From assembly GCA_028751875.1 (NCBI GenBank), contig CM054155.1, positions 53,434,067 through 53,498,066 on the forward strand: 64,000 nucleotides of DNA, given 5' to 3'. Within the stretch, counting starts at the first letter, position 1. Each line of letters begins with the position of its first letter. Positions 24,601-38,312 of the stretch are shown one piece after another. Below the pieces are notes generated by a model, which searched no databases, was not told the DNA's origin, and saw only the letters and a program-made list of their open reading frames with translations. The DNA is from Rapana venosa (lineage: Eukaryota > Mollusca > Gastropoda > Neogastropoda > Muricidae). Made by a program: the position numbers and the translations under genes.

Positions 24601-24909
24601 GAAGAAGAAGAAGAAGAAGAAGAAGAAGAATGGAAAAAAGAAAAAAAAAGAAGAAAAGAAAGAAGAAAAAAAAGGAAAAAGAAGAAGAAGAAGGAGAAGA
24701 AGAAAAACTGCGAGAAAAAAGAAGAAAGAAAAAAATTGCGAAGGGAAAAAGAAGAAGAAGGAAGAAGAAGAAGAAGAAGAAGAAGAAGAAGAAAGAAGAA
24801 GAAGAAGAAAAAGAAGAAGAAGAAGAAGAAGAAGAAGAAAAAAAATTGCAAGAAGAAGAAGAAGAAGAAGAAGAATTGCGAAAAAGAAAAAAAAAGAAGA
24901 AGAATTGCA

Positions 24910-24940
<31 letters not shown>

Positions 24941-27900
24941 AGAAGGGAAAAAGAAAAAAAGAAGAAAAGAAGAAGAAGAAGAAGAAGAAGAAGAAGAAGA
25001 AAGAAGAAGAAGCAAGAAGAAGAAAAAGAAGAAGAAAAATATGCGAAGAAGAAGAATTGCAAACAGAAGAAGAAGAATTGCAAAGAAGACGAAAAAAGAA
25101 GAAGAGAAGAAGAAGAAGAAGAAGAAGAAGAAAAGAAGAAGAAGAAGAAGAAGAAGAAGGAAAGAAGAAGAAGAAGAAGAGAAAGAAGAAGAAAAGAAGA
25201 AGAAAAGAAGAATTGCAAAGATAAAAAACGAAAAAAAAAAAAATTGCGAGAAGAAGAAGAAGAAGAAGAAGATATGCGAAAAAGAAAATAAAGAAAAAGA
25301 ATTGCAAAGAAGAAGAAGAAGAAGAAAGGAAGAGAAGAAGGGAAGAAGAAGAAGAAGAAGAAGAAGAAGAAAGAAGAAGAAAAGAAGAAGAAGGAAGAAA
25401 TGCGAAGAAGATATGCGAAGAAGAAGAATTGTGAAGAAGAAGAATTGCGAAGAAAAAGAAGAATTGCAGAGAAACGAAGAAGAAGAAGAAGAAAGAAGAA
25501 GAAGAAGAAGAAGAAGAAAAAGAAGAAGAAGAAGAAGAAGAAGAAGAAGAAGAAAGAAGAAGAAGAAGAAGAAAAAAGAAAAATTTTCGAAGAAAAAAAA
25601 GGGGAAAAAGAGAAGAAAGAAGGGAAAAAGAATTCGAAGGAAGAAGGAAGAAGAAAAGACGAAAAAAAAAACGAAATTGCAAAAGAAAATTAAAAAAAGG
25701 AAATTGAAGAAGGGAAAAAGAGGGAAGAAGAAGAAAATTGGGAAAATTTGAAGAAGAAGAAAAAAGAGAAAGAAGAAAAAGAAGAAAAGAAGGGAAAAGA
25801 AGAAGAAGAAGAAAAAAAGAACGAGTAAAAAGGGAAAAAAGAAAAGGAAAATTGCGAAGAAGAAGAAGGGAAAAAAAATTGCAAAAGAAAAAAAAAGAAA
25901 AGAAAAAGAAATTTCGAGAAAAAAAACAAAGAAAAGATTCAAGAAAGAGGAAGATGAAGAAGAAGAATTCAGAAGAAGAATTTGCAAAAAAGAATTGCGA
26001 AGAATTGCGGAAAAAAAAGAAGGGAGATTTGTAAGAAAAAGAAAAAGAATTTGGAAGAAGACATTGGAAAGAAGAAGAAGAAGAAGAATTGCGAAAAAAG
26101 AAGCGGGAAAAAAAGGAAGAAGAAGAAAAAAGAAGAAGAAGAAGAAAGAAGAAGAAGAAGAAGAAGAAGAAGAAGAAGAAGAAGAAGAAGAAGAAGAAGA
26201 AAGAAGAAGAAGAAGAAGAAGAAGAAGTAGAAGAAGAAGAATTGCGAAGAAGAATTGCAAAGAAGAAGAAGTACAAGATGAAGAAGAAGAAAATTTCAAA
26301 GAAGACATGCAAAGAAGAATTGCGAAGAAGATATGCGAAGAAGAGTTGCCAAAGAAGAAGAAGAATTTCCCGTGAGTAAAAAGAAGAAGAAGATTTTGAG
26401 GAAGATATGCGAAGAAGTAGAAGAAGAAGATGAAGAATTGCGAAGGAGAAGAAGAAGAGGAAGATATACAAGAAGAAGAAGAATTGCGAAAAAGAATTGC
26501 GAAGAATTGCAAACAAAAATTGGGAAGAAGAACAATTGAGAAAGAGAAAAATTGCGAAGAAGAAAAAGAATTGCAAAGAAGAAGAAGAAGAATTGCAGAG
26601 GAAAAGAAAAAGAAGACAAATAAGAAAAAAAAATGCAAACAATTCCGAAGATTTACAAAGAATTGCAATGAAGAAGAATTGCAAAGAAGAAGAAGAAGAA
26701 CTAGAAGAAGAAGAAGAAAAGAAGAAGAAGAAGAAGAAGAAGAAGAAGAAGAAGAAGAAGAAGAAGAAGAAGAAGAAGGGAAAAAGAAGAAGAAGAAGAA
26801 GAAGAAGAAGAAGAAAAGGAAAAAGGAGAAAAAGAAGAAGAAGAATTGCAAAGAAGATATGTGAAGAAGAATTGCGAAGACGAAGAACAAGAAGAATTGC
26901 AAAGCAGAAGAAAAAGAATTGTTAAGAAGAAGACGAAGAAGAAGAAAAATTGTGAAGAAGAATTGCGAAGAAGAAGACGAGGAAGAAGAAGAAGAATTGC
27001 AAAGAAGAAGAATTGCAAAGAATTGCAAAGAAGAAGAAGAAGAAGAAGAAGAAGAAGAAGAAGAAGAAGAAGAAGAAGAAGAAGAAGAAGAAGAAGAAGA
27101 AGAAGAAGAAGAAGAAGAAGAAAAATTGCGAAGATGAAGAGAGAAGAAGAAGAAGAAGAGAAGAAGAAGAAGAAGAAGAAGAAGAAGAAGAAGAAGAAGA
27201 AAAGAAGAAGAAGAAGAAGAAGAAGAAATGCAAAGATGAAGAAGAAGAAAAGAAGAGGAAGAAAAACAAGAAGTAGAAGTAGAAGAAGAAGTAGAAGAAG
27301 ACAAAGATAAAGACTAATTGCAAAGAAGAAGAATTGCGAAGAAGAAGAAGAAGAAGAAGAAGAAGAAGAAGAAGAAGAAGAAGAAGAAGAAGAAGAAGAA
27401 AAGAAGAAGAAGAAGAAGAAGAAGAACTGCGAAGAAGAATTGCGAAGAAGAAGAAAAAAAAGAAGAAGAATTGCAAAGAAAAAGCATTGTGAAAAAGAAA
27501 AAGAAGAAGAAGAAGAAGAAGAAGAATTGCGAAGAAGAACAAGAAGAAGAACAAGAAGAAGAAGACGAATTGCGAAGAATTGCGAAGAAGAAGAAAAAGA
27601 AGAATAGAAGAATTGCGCAGAGGAAGAAGAAGAAGAATTGCGAGGAAGAATTGCAAAGAAGAAGAAGAGTTATGAAGAAGAATTGCGAAGAAGAAGAAGA
27701 ATTACAAAGAAGAATTGCAAAGAAGAAGATAAAGAAGAGTTGCGAAGAAGAAGAAGAAGATTTGCAAAGAAGAAAAAGAAGATTTGTGAAAAAGAAGAAT
27801 TGGAAAGAAGAAGAAAAAGAACTGTGAAAGAAGAAGAAGAATTGCAAAGAAGAAGAAGAATTGCGAAGAAAAAGATAATAAAGAATTGCGAAGAAGACTT

Positions 27901-30900
27901 GCGAAAAAGAAAAAGAATTGTGAAGAAGAAAAAGAAGAAGATCTGCAAAGAAGAAGAAGAATTGGGAAAAAGAATAAGAAGAATTTCGAAGAAGAATTGC
28001 GAAGAATAACGATTGAGAAGAATTGCGAAGAAGAAAAAGAAGAAAAAGAAGAGGAGGAACAAGAATTGCGCAGAAAAAGAGTAAGGAGAAGAATTGTTAA
28101 AAAGAAGGAGAAGAAGAATGGCAAAGAAAAAAAGAAGAAGAAGAAGAATAGCGAAGAAGAAGAAGAAGAAGAAGAAGAAGAAGAAGAAGAAGAGAGAAGA
28201 AAGAAGAAGAAGAAGAAGAAGAAGAAGAAAGAAGAAGAAGAAAGAGAATTGGGAAGTAAACGAAGAAGAAGAAGAAAAATGGCAAAGAAGAAGAAAAAGA
28301 ATTGCAAACAATTGCAAAGAAGAAGAAGGAGAAGAAACGAAGAATTGCGAAGAAGAAGATGAAAAAGAATTGCGAAGAAGAAGAAGAAAGAAGAAGAAGA
28401 AGAAGAAGAGAAGAAGAAGAAGAAGAAGAAGAAGAAGAAGAAGAAGAAAAGAAGAAGAAGAATTGCTAAGTAGACGAATTACAAGAAATGCAAAGATTTG
28501 CGAAAAAGCAGAATTGCGAATACGAAGATACGTGAAGAAGAATATATGCGAAGAAGAAGAATTGCAAAGAAGAATAGGAATTGCGAAGAAGAAGAAGAAT
28601 ATCAATTTCGAAGAAGAAGACTTGTGAAGAAAAGAATGAAGAAGGTGAAAAAAAAGAAGTGCAAAGAATTGCAAAGAAGAAGAATTCTGAAGAAGAAAAG
28701 TTCTGAAGAAGAAAAAGAAGAAGAAGAAGAAGAAGAAGAAGAAGAAGAAGAAGAAGAAGAAGAAGAGAAGAAGAAGAAGAAGAAGAAGAAGAAGAAGAAT
28801 TGCGAAAAAGAATGTGAAGAGAAGAATTGAGAAAAAGAATAAGAATTGCGAAGAAGTATTACGACGAAGAATAAGAATTGCCAAAGAGAAGATGAAGAAT
28901 TGCGAAGAAGAAGAAGAATTGTGAAAAAGAAGAAAAAGATTTCCAAAGAAGAAGAAATGCGAAGAAGAAGAAGAACATTTGCGAAGAAGAAGAAGAATTG
29001 CGAAGAAGAGAAAGAATTCCGAAAAGAAAAAGAAGACTTGCGAAGAAGAAGAGAAAAAATTGCAAAGAATTGCGAAGGCAAACATGGAGAAGAAGAACAA
29101 GAATTGTGAAGAAGATTAGGAATAAGAATTGCGAAAAAGATAACGAAAAAGAATTGCGAAATAGAAGAATTGCAAAGAACTTTTAAGAATTGCGAAGAAG
29201 AAATGCAAAAGAAGAAGAATTGCGAAAAAGAAGAATTGCAAAGAAGAAGAATTGTGAAGAAGAAGAATTGCAAAGTGGAGAAATTGCAAAGTAGAAGAAA
29301 AAGAAGAATTGCGAAGAACATAAAAGAATAATTGCAAAGAAGAAGAAGAAGAAGAAGAAAAGAAGAAGAAGAAGAAGAGAAGAAGAAGAAGAAGAAGAAG
29401 AAGAAGAGAATTGAAAAAAGAAATTGCAATGAAAAAGAAAAAGAAGAAGAAAAAGATTTGCGAAGGAAAGAAGAAGAAAGAAGAAGAAAGAAGAAGAAGA
29501 AAGAAGAAGAAGAAGAAGAAGAAGAAGAAGAAGAGAAGAAGAAGAAGAAGAAGAAGAAGAATTGAGAAGAATTGTGAAGAAGAAGAAGAAGAAGAAGAAG
29601 AAGAAGAAGAAGAAGAAGAAGAAGAAGAAGAAGAAGAAGAAGAAGAAGAAGAAACTGCGAGGAAAAAGAAGACGAAGAAGAAGAAGAATTGCAAAGAAGA
29701 AGAAGAATTGTAAAGATTAAAGAATTGCGAAGAAGAAGAATTGCGAGAAGAAGAAGAAGAAAAAGAAGAAGAACAAGAAGAAGAAGAAGAAAAGAAGAAG
29801 AAGAAGAAGAACAAGAAGAAGAAGAAGAAGAAGAAGAAGAAGAAGAAGAAGAATTGCAAAAAAGAAAATGAAGAAAACGAATTGCGAAGAAGAAGAATTG
29901 TGAAGAAGATTTGCGAAGAAGAAGAAGAAGAAGAGGATAAGAAGAAGAAAAAGAATTGCGAAGAAGAAGATTTGCGAAGAAGAAGAAGAAGACATGCAAA
30001 GAAATAGAAGAAGAAGAAGAAGAAGAAGAAGAAGAAGAAGAAGAAGAAGAAGAAGAAGAAGAAGAAGAAGAAGAAGAAGAAGAAGAAGAATTGCGAAAAA
30101 GAAAATTTGCGAAGAAGACGACGAAGAAGAAGAATTGCGAGAAGACGATCTGCGAAAAAGAAGAAGAAGTAGAAGGAAAAGAAGAAGATTTGCAAAAAAC
30201 AGAATTGCGAAGAATTGCGAAGAAAAAGAATTGCGAAGATTTATGAAGAAAAAGATTAATTGCGAAGAAGAAAAAAAATAGCGAAAAGAAGAACAAAAAT
30301 TGCAAAGAAGAAGAAGAGGAAGAATTGCGAAGAAGATGAAGAAGAAGAAGAAGAAGAGAGATAAGATTTGCAAAGAAGAATTGCGAAGAAGAAGAAGAAA
30401 AAACATTTTGAAGAAGAAGAATTGTGAAGAAGATTTGCGAAGAAGAAGAAGAAGAAGAAGAAGAAGAAGAAGAAGAAGAAGGAAAAGAAGAAGAAGAAAA
30501 ATTGCGAAGAAGAAGATTTGCGAAGAAGAAGAAGAAGAAATGCAAAGAAATAGAAGAAAGAAGAAGAAGAAGAAGAAGAAGAAGAAGAAGAATTGCGAAA
30601 AAGAAAATTTGCGAAGAAGACGAAGAAGAAGAAGAATTGCCGAGAAGAAGATCTGCGAAAAAGAAGAAGAAGTAGAAGGAAAAGAAGAAGATTTGCAAAA
30701 AACAGAATTGCGAGGAATTGCGAAGAAAAAGAATTGCGAAGATTTATGAAGAGAAAGAATAATTGCGAAGAAGAAAAATAATTGCGAAAAAGAAGAAAAA
30801 TAATTGCGAAGAAGAAAAGAGGAAGAATTGCGAAGAAGATGAAGAAGAAGAAGAAGAAGAAGGAGAAGAAGAATTGCGAAAGCGAAGAAGAAAAAGAATT

Positions 30901-33317
30901 TTGAAGAAGAAGCATTGCGAAGAAGAAGAAGAATTGCAAAGAAAAAATGCGAAGAAGATTTGCAAAGAAGAAGACGAACAAGATGAAGAAGAAGAAATGC
31001 GAAGAAGAATTGCAAAGAAGAATTGCGAAGAAGAATTGCGAAGAAGAGTTGCCAAGAAGAAGAGGAAGAATGGCAAAGAATAGTAATAAGAAGAAGATGA
31101 TTTGTGAAGAAGAATTGCGAAGAAGTAGAAGTAGAAGAAGAAGAATTGCGAAGAAGAATTGCGAAGAAGAAGAAGAAGATAGAGAAGAAGAAGAAGAAGA
31201 AGAAGAAGAAGAAGAAGAAAGAAGAAGAACAAGAACAAGAACAAGAACAAGAACAAGAACAAGAACAAGAAGAGAAGAATTGCGACAAAGAAAAATTGCG
31301 AAAAAGAAGAGGAATTGCAAAGAAGAAGAAGAAGAATTGCGAAGGAGAAGAAGAAGACAAAAAGAAAAAGAACTTCGAGGAACTGCGAAATATACGAAGA
31401 CTTGCAAAGAAGAAGAAGAAGAAAAAGAAGATGAAGAAGACCTGCGAAGAAGAAGAAGAAGGAGAAAAAGAAGAATTGCGAAGAAGAAGAAAAGTTGCAA
31501 ACAATTGCGAAAAAGAACAAGGAAAAGACAAAGAAGAATTGCGAAGAAGAAGAAGAAGAAGAAGAAGAAGAAGAAGAAGAAGAAGAAGAAGAAGAAGAAG
31601 AGAAAGAAGAAGAAGAAGAAGAAGAAGAAGAAGAAGAAGAATTGCGCAGTAGAAGAATTACGAAGAATTGCGAAGAATGGCAACGAAGGAATACAAAGAA
31701 GAAGAATTGCGAAAAAGAAGAATTGCGAAGAAGAAGAATTGCAAAAAAGAAGAATTGCAAAGAAGAAGAAGAATTGCGAAGAAGAAAAAGAATAACAACC
31801 GCGAAGAAGAAGAATTGAGAAGAAGAAGAAGAATTGCGAAGAAGAATTGCGAAGAAGAATTGCGAGGAAGAAGAAGAAAAAGAATTGCAAGAAGACAAAT
31901 TGCAAAGTAGAAGAAAAGAAAAAATGCGAAGATGATAAAAGAAGAATTGCAAAGAAGAAGACTAATTGCGAAGAAAAATGGAAAAAGAAATTGCTAAGAA
32001 GAAAAAGAAGAAGAAGAGGAAAAAGAAGAAGAAGAAGAAGAAGAAGAAGAAGAAGAAGAAGAAGAAGAAGAAATGAAGAAGAAGAAGAAGAAGAAGAAGA
32101 AGAAGAATTGCGAAGAAGAAGAAGAAGAAGAAGAAGAAGAAGAAGAAGAAGAAGAAGAAGAAAAGGAAAAGAAAGAGAAGAGAAGAAGAAGAAGAAAATG
32201 AAGAAGAAAATTGTGAAAAAGAAAATTGCGAAGAAGACGAAGAAGAAAAGAAAATTGCGGAAAGAAAAGCTGCGAAAAGAAGAAGTAAAGGAAAAGAAGA
32301 AGAAGATTGCAAAAAAAGAAGAATTGCGAAGAAGAAGAAGAGAAGCAAGCGAAGATTAGAAGAAGAAGAAAAATTAGCGAAGAAGAAGAAGAATTCGAAA
32401 AAGAAGAAAAAGAATGCGAAGAAGAAGAAGAGAAGAATGGAAGAAGAAGAAGAAGAAGAAGAAGAAGAAGAAGAAGAAGAAGAAGAAGAATGCGAAAGAA
32501 GAAGAAGACAAAAAGAAGAATTGCGAAAAAGAAAGAAATTGGAAGAAGAGAGAGGAATTGCAAAGAAGTAGAAAAAGAAAGAAAGGAGAAGAAGAAGACA
32601 AAAAAAAAAAAGAATTGCGAGGAACGTGAAGATATACGCAAATAAATTGGAAAGAATGAAAATGAAGAAGAAGAGAAGAAGAAGAAGAAGAGAAGAATGA
32701 AGAAATAAGAATCCAAGAAGAGAAGAAGAAGAAGAAGAATGAAAATGAAAAAAAAGAAGAAAAAGAAGATGAAGAAGCCCTGCGAAGAAGAAGAGAAAGG
32801 AGAAGAAGAAGAAGAGGATGAGAGAATTGGAAGAAAAAAGAATCGCGAAGAAGAAGAATTGTCAGAAGAAGAAGAAAAAATTGCAAACAATTGCGAAGAA
32901 GAACAAGAGAAGAAAAAGAAGAAGAAGAAGACAAAGAAGAAGAAGAAAGGAGAAGAATGAAGAAGAAATTGCAAAGAAGATTTGTGAAGAAGAATGCAAG
33001 AAGAAGAAGAGAATTGCAAAGAAGAAGAAAAAGAATTGTTAGAAGAAGAAGAAGAAGAATTGCAAAAAAGAAGAAGAATTGCAAAGAAGAAGAAGAAAGA
33101 AGATCAAGAGAAGAAAAAAAATTTTTGGAGAAGAATATGCGAAGAAGAAGAAGAAGAAGAAAAAAAAGAAGAAGAAAAGAAGAAGAAGAAGAAGAAGAAG
33201 ATGAAGGGAGAAAAAATAACTGCAAAGAAGAAGAAGAATTGCGAAGAAGAAGAACAAAAAGAAGAAGAATTGCAAAGAAAAAGCATTACGAAAAAGAAAA
33301 AGAGGAAGAAGAAAAAG
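21607..33317 (+). repeat. polypurine GAA/TTGC satellite, block 2
   Basis: About 11.7 kb with the same grammar as block 1 and the purines on the plus strand throughout. Local variants include GAATTCTGAAG-rich units at 21620-21850 (and near 28685), very long pure GAA runs (for example 27030-27122, 29580-29652, 30005-30090) and an ACAAGA hexamer array at 31227-31271. Segments shared with block 1 include 27745-28105 and 28463-28690. No gene is supported. The long open frames reflect a stop-poor composition. Confidence 0.9.
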
Positions 33318-33540
33318 ATTGATTGATTGATTGATTGATTGAATCTTTAATGGGTAAAGATTTAGGAACAATAAAGCCCTTTTTACAATTCTGCCCAAAA
33401 ATAAAAACGAACTTGAAGTAATTAAAACTAAAAGAAAGCAAAACCAAAAGAATACGTAAACAACCGACAAAAATGGAGGAAACTCTACCTTGAACAAATT
33501 AACAAATTCAGAAAGACTTGGGGGAAAGCCCATTAAACTG
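33318..33540 (-). mobile_element. LINE 3'-end fragment with (AATC)n tail
   Basis: On the minus strand the sequence ends 'cccattaaagattc' followed by (AATC)n (33343-33318), and then directly becomes the TTC-type satellite strand. An A/T-rich 3' UTR with a simple-repeat tail is typical of LINEs. No coding motif is attached, so the family is not assigned. Confidence 0.5.
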
Positions 33541-33569
33541 AATGCAACATTATTATAACATTCGCCAAG

Positions 33570-33571
<2 letters not shown>

Positions 33572-33648
<77 letters not shown>

Positions 33649-33737
33649 CACGCACGCACGTACCAACGCACACACACTCATGCGCGGCATGTGCATACAC
33701 ACGTACTCAGACACTCACCCCATCTCACTCTTCACCG
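33572..33737. repeat. (CA)n microsatellite and CA-rich flank
   Basis: Pure CA runs from 33572 to 33645, followed by degenerate CA/CG sequence to the poly(C) tract. Confidence 0.9.

Positions 33738-33787
<50 letters not shown>
33738..33787. repeat. poly(C) homopolymer, 50 bases
   Basis: Fifty consecutive C residues lie between a CA-rich stretch and the third satellite block. The G strand would be a strong candidate for quadruplex formation. Length accuracy of such a homopolymer in an assembly is doubtful. Confidence 0.9.
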
Positions 33788-33796
33788 ATCACCCAT

Positions 33797-34203
33797 TTAG
33801 AAGAAGAAGAAGAAGAGTATGAAGAAAAAGAATTGGAAAGGAGAAGAGGAAGAGGAAGAAGAAAAAGAAGAATTGCACCAAAAAAAAGTTGCGAAGAATT
33901 GCGAAGAAGAAGAATTGCGAAAAATTGCGAGGAAAAAGAAGTAAAAGAAGAAGAAGAAGAAGAATTGCGAAAAATTGAGAAGAAGAAGAATTGCGAAGAA
34001 GTAGAAGAAGAAGAATTGCGAAGAAGAAGAAGAATTGCAAAGAAGAAGAAAAAGAAGAATTGTAAAGATGAAGAATTGAGAAGAATTCCGAAGAAGAAGA
34101 AGATGAAGAAGAAGAAGAAGAAGAGAAGAAGAAGAAGAAGAAGAAGAAGAAGAAGAAGAAGAAGAAGAAGAAGAAGAAGAAGAAGAAGAAGAAGAAGAAG
34201 AAG
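33797..34203 (+). repeat. polypurine GAA/TTGC satellite, block 3
   Basis: A short block of the same satellite, with GAATTGCGAAG units on the left and a pure GAA run at about 34110-34202. Its right edge is the terminal tail of the minus-strand L2-like LINE at 34204. Confidence 0.9.
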
Positions 34204-35690
<1,487 letters not shown>

Positions 35691-35809
35691 CTATATAAGT
35701 AAATAATTGAATAAAAAATAAAGATAAAAGTCAGGATGATGCAGATGGTGATGTCTGTTGAAAATAGGATCACATAAGATGTGTAGCTCTAGGGGAACAC
35801 TCTAGATTG

Positions 35810-36015
35810 GATATAAGGTTGTCTTAAGGCTAAATTTGAAAGTATGAAATGTACGTTTTCGGCAAAGTGAATGAGGGAAGTAATTCCAGATAGATGGACC
35901 AAAAGTTCAATAGAGAAGGAATAAAAGCCAATAGTGGACTGTTTGAATCTGGGTGTTTAAAAGAATAAGGTATCTGCAGCAGAATGGAGGAAGGAAGATG
36001 GTGTGTGTGCTTTTC
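35810..36015 (-). mobile_element. second L2-like LINE C-terminal fragment
   Basis: A minus-strand reading gives a decayed version of the L2-like C-terminus, corresponding to the LPLSLCQKPSLDTFKSSLKT region of 42430-42535. It is separated by about 110 bases from the truncated copy on its left, so it is a separate, older insertion. Confidence 0.55.
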
Positions 36016-36924
36016 CACTTATCATGGTGATACACTTTTGTGCTGAATGTGGAAACCACACATAAAGTAATATCGCATTTAAACACTCGTCATCCACTAT
36101 CGGCTAATAATGAGGAAAGTTGTAAACTGAACCTAACTCTTAGCTCTTAGCACAGCAGAATTATTCAATCCTGTCAGATGATATTAAAACCCACCCAAGA
36201 CCTGTTGATAATGAAATTGGCATTCACAGGGAGCCAATACAGCAGTGCTTAGTCAAAGGTTCAGGCAGAGTGCTAAAATTAGCACGCCCAGACCGTTTTA
36301 CCCCCACACCCTTCTCATTTCTTCACCCCTCCCCTTCCCCCTCCTCACAGCATCTCAAGCCTAGTAGCACGTACACATGCTCGCGTGGCAGGCCTAAGCC
36401 TAAGGCTACAGATCTGGGCTAGGCTAGGCCTACAGGAGACAAGCCAGCTGCGTGCGTGGGTGTGGCCTGCCTATCCTCTTAAAACACACACAGGCACTAA
36501 GCCTAGGCTAGATTCAGACAGCAAACAGACAAGATTTTGCCCAAATTTGAGCCCTTCAAAACTGATGAACACGTATCCTAAATACAACAAAAGTTGATTC
36601 AGCTTAAAAATCAAACATTAACATTACATTCCTGACTTTGCCACAGGAGGAAAATTGCAATCAATTTACGTCACTAGCACAGAAATGATCACTCTCAATA
36701 CTAAACAAAGAAGAGCTATCTGGTGAGAACATCCAATCTATCTGTTATTTTTGTTTATGACCCCAACACAAAAGTGCTGTACTTGTTCAAATTTACGTCT
36801 CCACAACAAGAGAACACTGCACTGAATATACCTAAATGTAGCGCTCTAGAAAATGACAAACCTATCAAAAAGCACTTAGAAGTTGAAAATTAAAATCCGT
36901 GTGGCCACTCTCCCTCTGCTGAAA
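36016..36924. other. no gene recognised
   Basis: The interval is AT-rich at both ends. A C-rich stretch lies at 36295-36350 and a cluster of AGGCCTA/TAGGCT motifs at 36390-36510. I see no family match, splice pair or RNA gene. Confidence 0.5.
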
Positions 36925-38312
36925 CAGTGGAAAGCATGCCATGCTACCTTCATGGCGCCAAACTGGACCAGTGCATATGGTCGGTGCCAGAGCTAAAAAT
37001 AAGCACGTCAGGGGTCAAGTTCCAGCGTCTAAGTGCAGCAGAAAATGGGGGGAAACGACTGCTGTGCATTGTACATATTAATGCTAGAAGTATAGTCAGA
37101 AATTTTGATCTTATAGCAGCAGAAAATGAACATTTCGATGTCATTACTATTTCTGAAACTTGTCTATCACCAGCACATACCATTAATTCTCTGTCGCTAC
37201 CAAACTGAGAGGCCACCCAAATGAATCCCATGGTGGTATCGGTAAATATGTAAAAACTTATTCAGTATGTAAGCCACGGCCAGATTTACATGTTGACAAC
37301 CTAGAGGCAATCTGGGCTGAAATTAAATTAGGTGTATTTCAGTTGGGGGGTTTACAGATGGTGAATGCCCTTGTGGGTTATTGGCAGTAAATTAAAGAAC
37401 AAATACATAAAGCTAACAACACTCTGCCAAAACACATTATAATAGGTGATTTTAATACCACTTTCCTGTCTTCTCCATCACCTCATCTTCTGGATATCTT
37501 AAATCTATTCCAACTTCACCAGCTCACAGACACACCTACGACAATAACTGAAAACTCTAGAACTTGTTTAGACCTAACTATCACAAGTCACAAACTTGAA
37601 TTAGATCAGTAGAAATCTTACCAGAAATTTGCAGTGATCATAATGATAAAAAGTTAAATAGACCCATCCCCTATAAAAGAGTAATCTATGACTATAGTCA
37701 ACTAGATAATGAAAAGTTTTGTAATCTTCTCTCTGATGTTAACTGGAATGAGATCATCATTGATGAAACGTTAAATAAGAGTACATAATTATTTACTATT
37801 ACCTTTTTAATTGAGAGAACAATAAAGCATCAGGACCAGACATTATTCACAATAGATTACTTATTTCAGCAGGTAATGTTATTTCTTAACCTTTGAGCTT
37901 ATTATTTAATAGATTGCTTGAGACATGGAAATTTCCAAAACAATCGAAGCATGCACATGTTACTCCCCTACCTAAAATGGCCCAAAAGGATCATGTGGTA
38001 ACTACCGACCTTTCATTACTTAGCTCTTTTGGGATTCGAAAGATGTGTCCACAAGCATTATTTATCTTTCTTTAAAAAAACAATAATATCTTTACACCTG
38101 ACCAGTCGGAATTTATGCAGGGAGATTCTACAGCTAACCAGCTTTTAAGTATCTATAACAATTTGTGTTCAGATTTTGATACAGGCATAACAACTCAAGC
38201 TATATATTCTGACATATCTCAAGCCTTTGATCGAGTATGGCACCAAGGTCTCCTGGCTAAACTCAAGTCTGTTTGGAGTTACAGGAAACTTGTGACTCTC
38301 CATTTCGAATGA
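36925..38312 (+). pseudogene. LINE D (Jockey/CR1-like) endonuclease-RT remnant
   Basis: The endonuclease N-terminus is visible as LLCIVHINARSI with VITISETCLS (about 37060-37170), followed by IIIGDFNT (about 37440). RT traces include LLFNRLLETWKFPKQSKHA with TPLP (37893-37980) and YSDISQAFDRVWHQGLLAKL (about 38195-38260). Many stops and frame changes interrupt it. The coding trace ends soon after 38270, before the palm. A piece with the next expected motifs (GSVLGPLLF, DDT) occurs at 48105-48566, from another or dispersed copy of a similar family. Confidence 0.65.

Noticed and set aside
22664..25751. Lys/Glu/Arg-rich plus-strand open frames that resemble coiled-coil or nuclear proteins
   Set aside because: They are translations of (GAA)n with TTGC breaks. 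Overlapping frames show the same composition, which marks them as low-complexity artefacts.
21513..26684. A 1723-residue minus-strand open frame rich in Phe, Ser and Leu, and similar frames at 8456-10216 and 13549-15774
   Set aside because: The pyrimidine strand of a GAA satellite contains almost no stop codons, so long frames arise in several phases at once. No start context, domain or codon bias supports a protein.
9001..33317. Regularly spaced short repeats that might suggest a CRISPR array
   Set aside because: The spacers are also GAA repeats, not unique sequence, and the genome is that of an animal.
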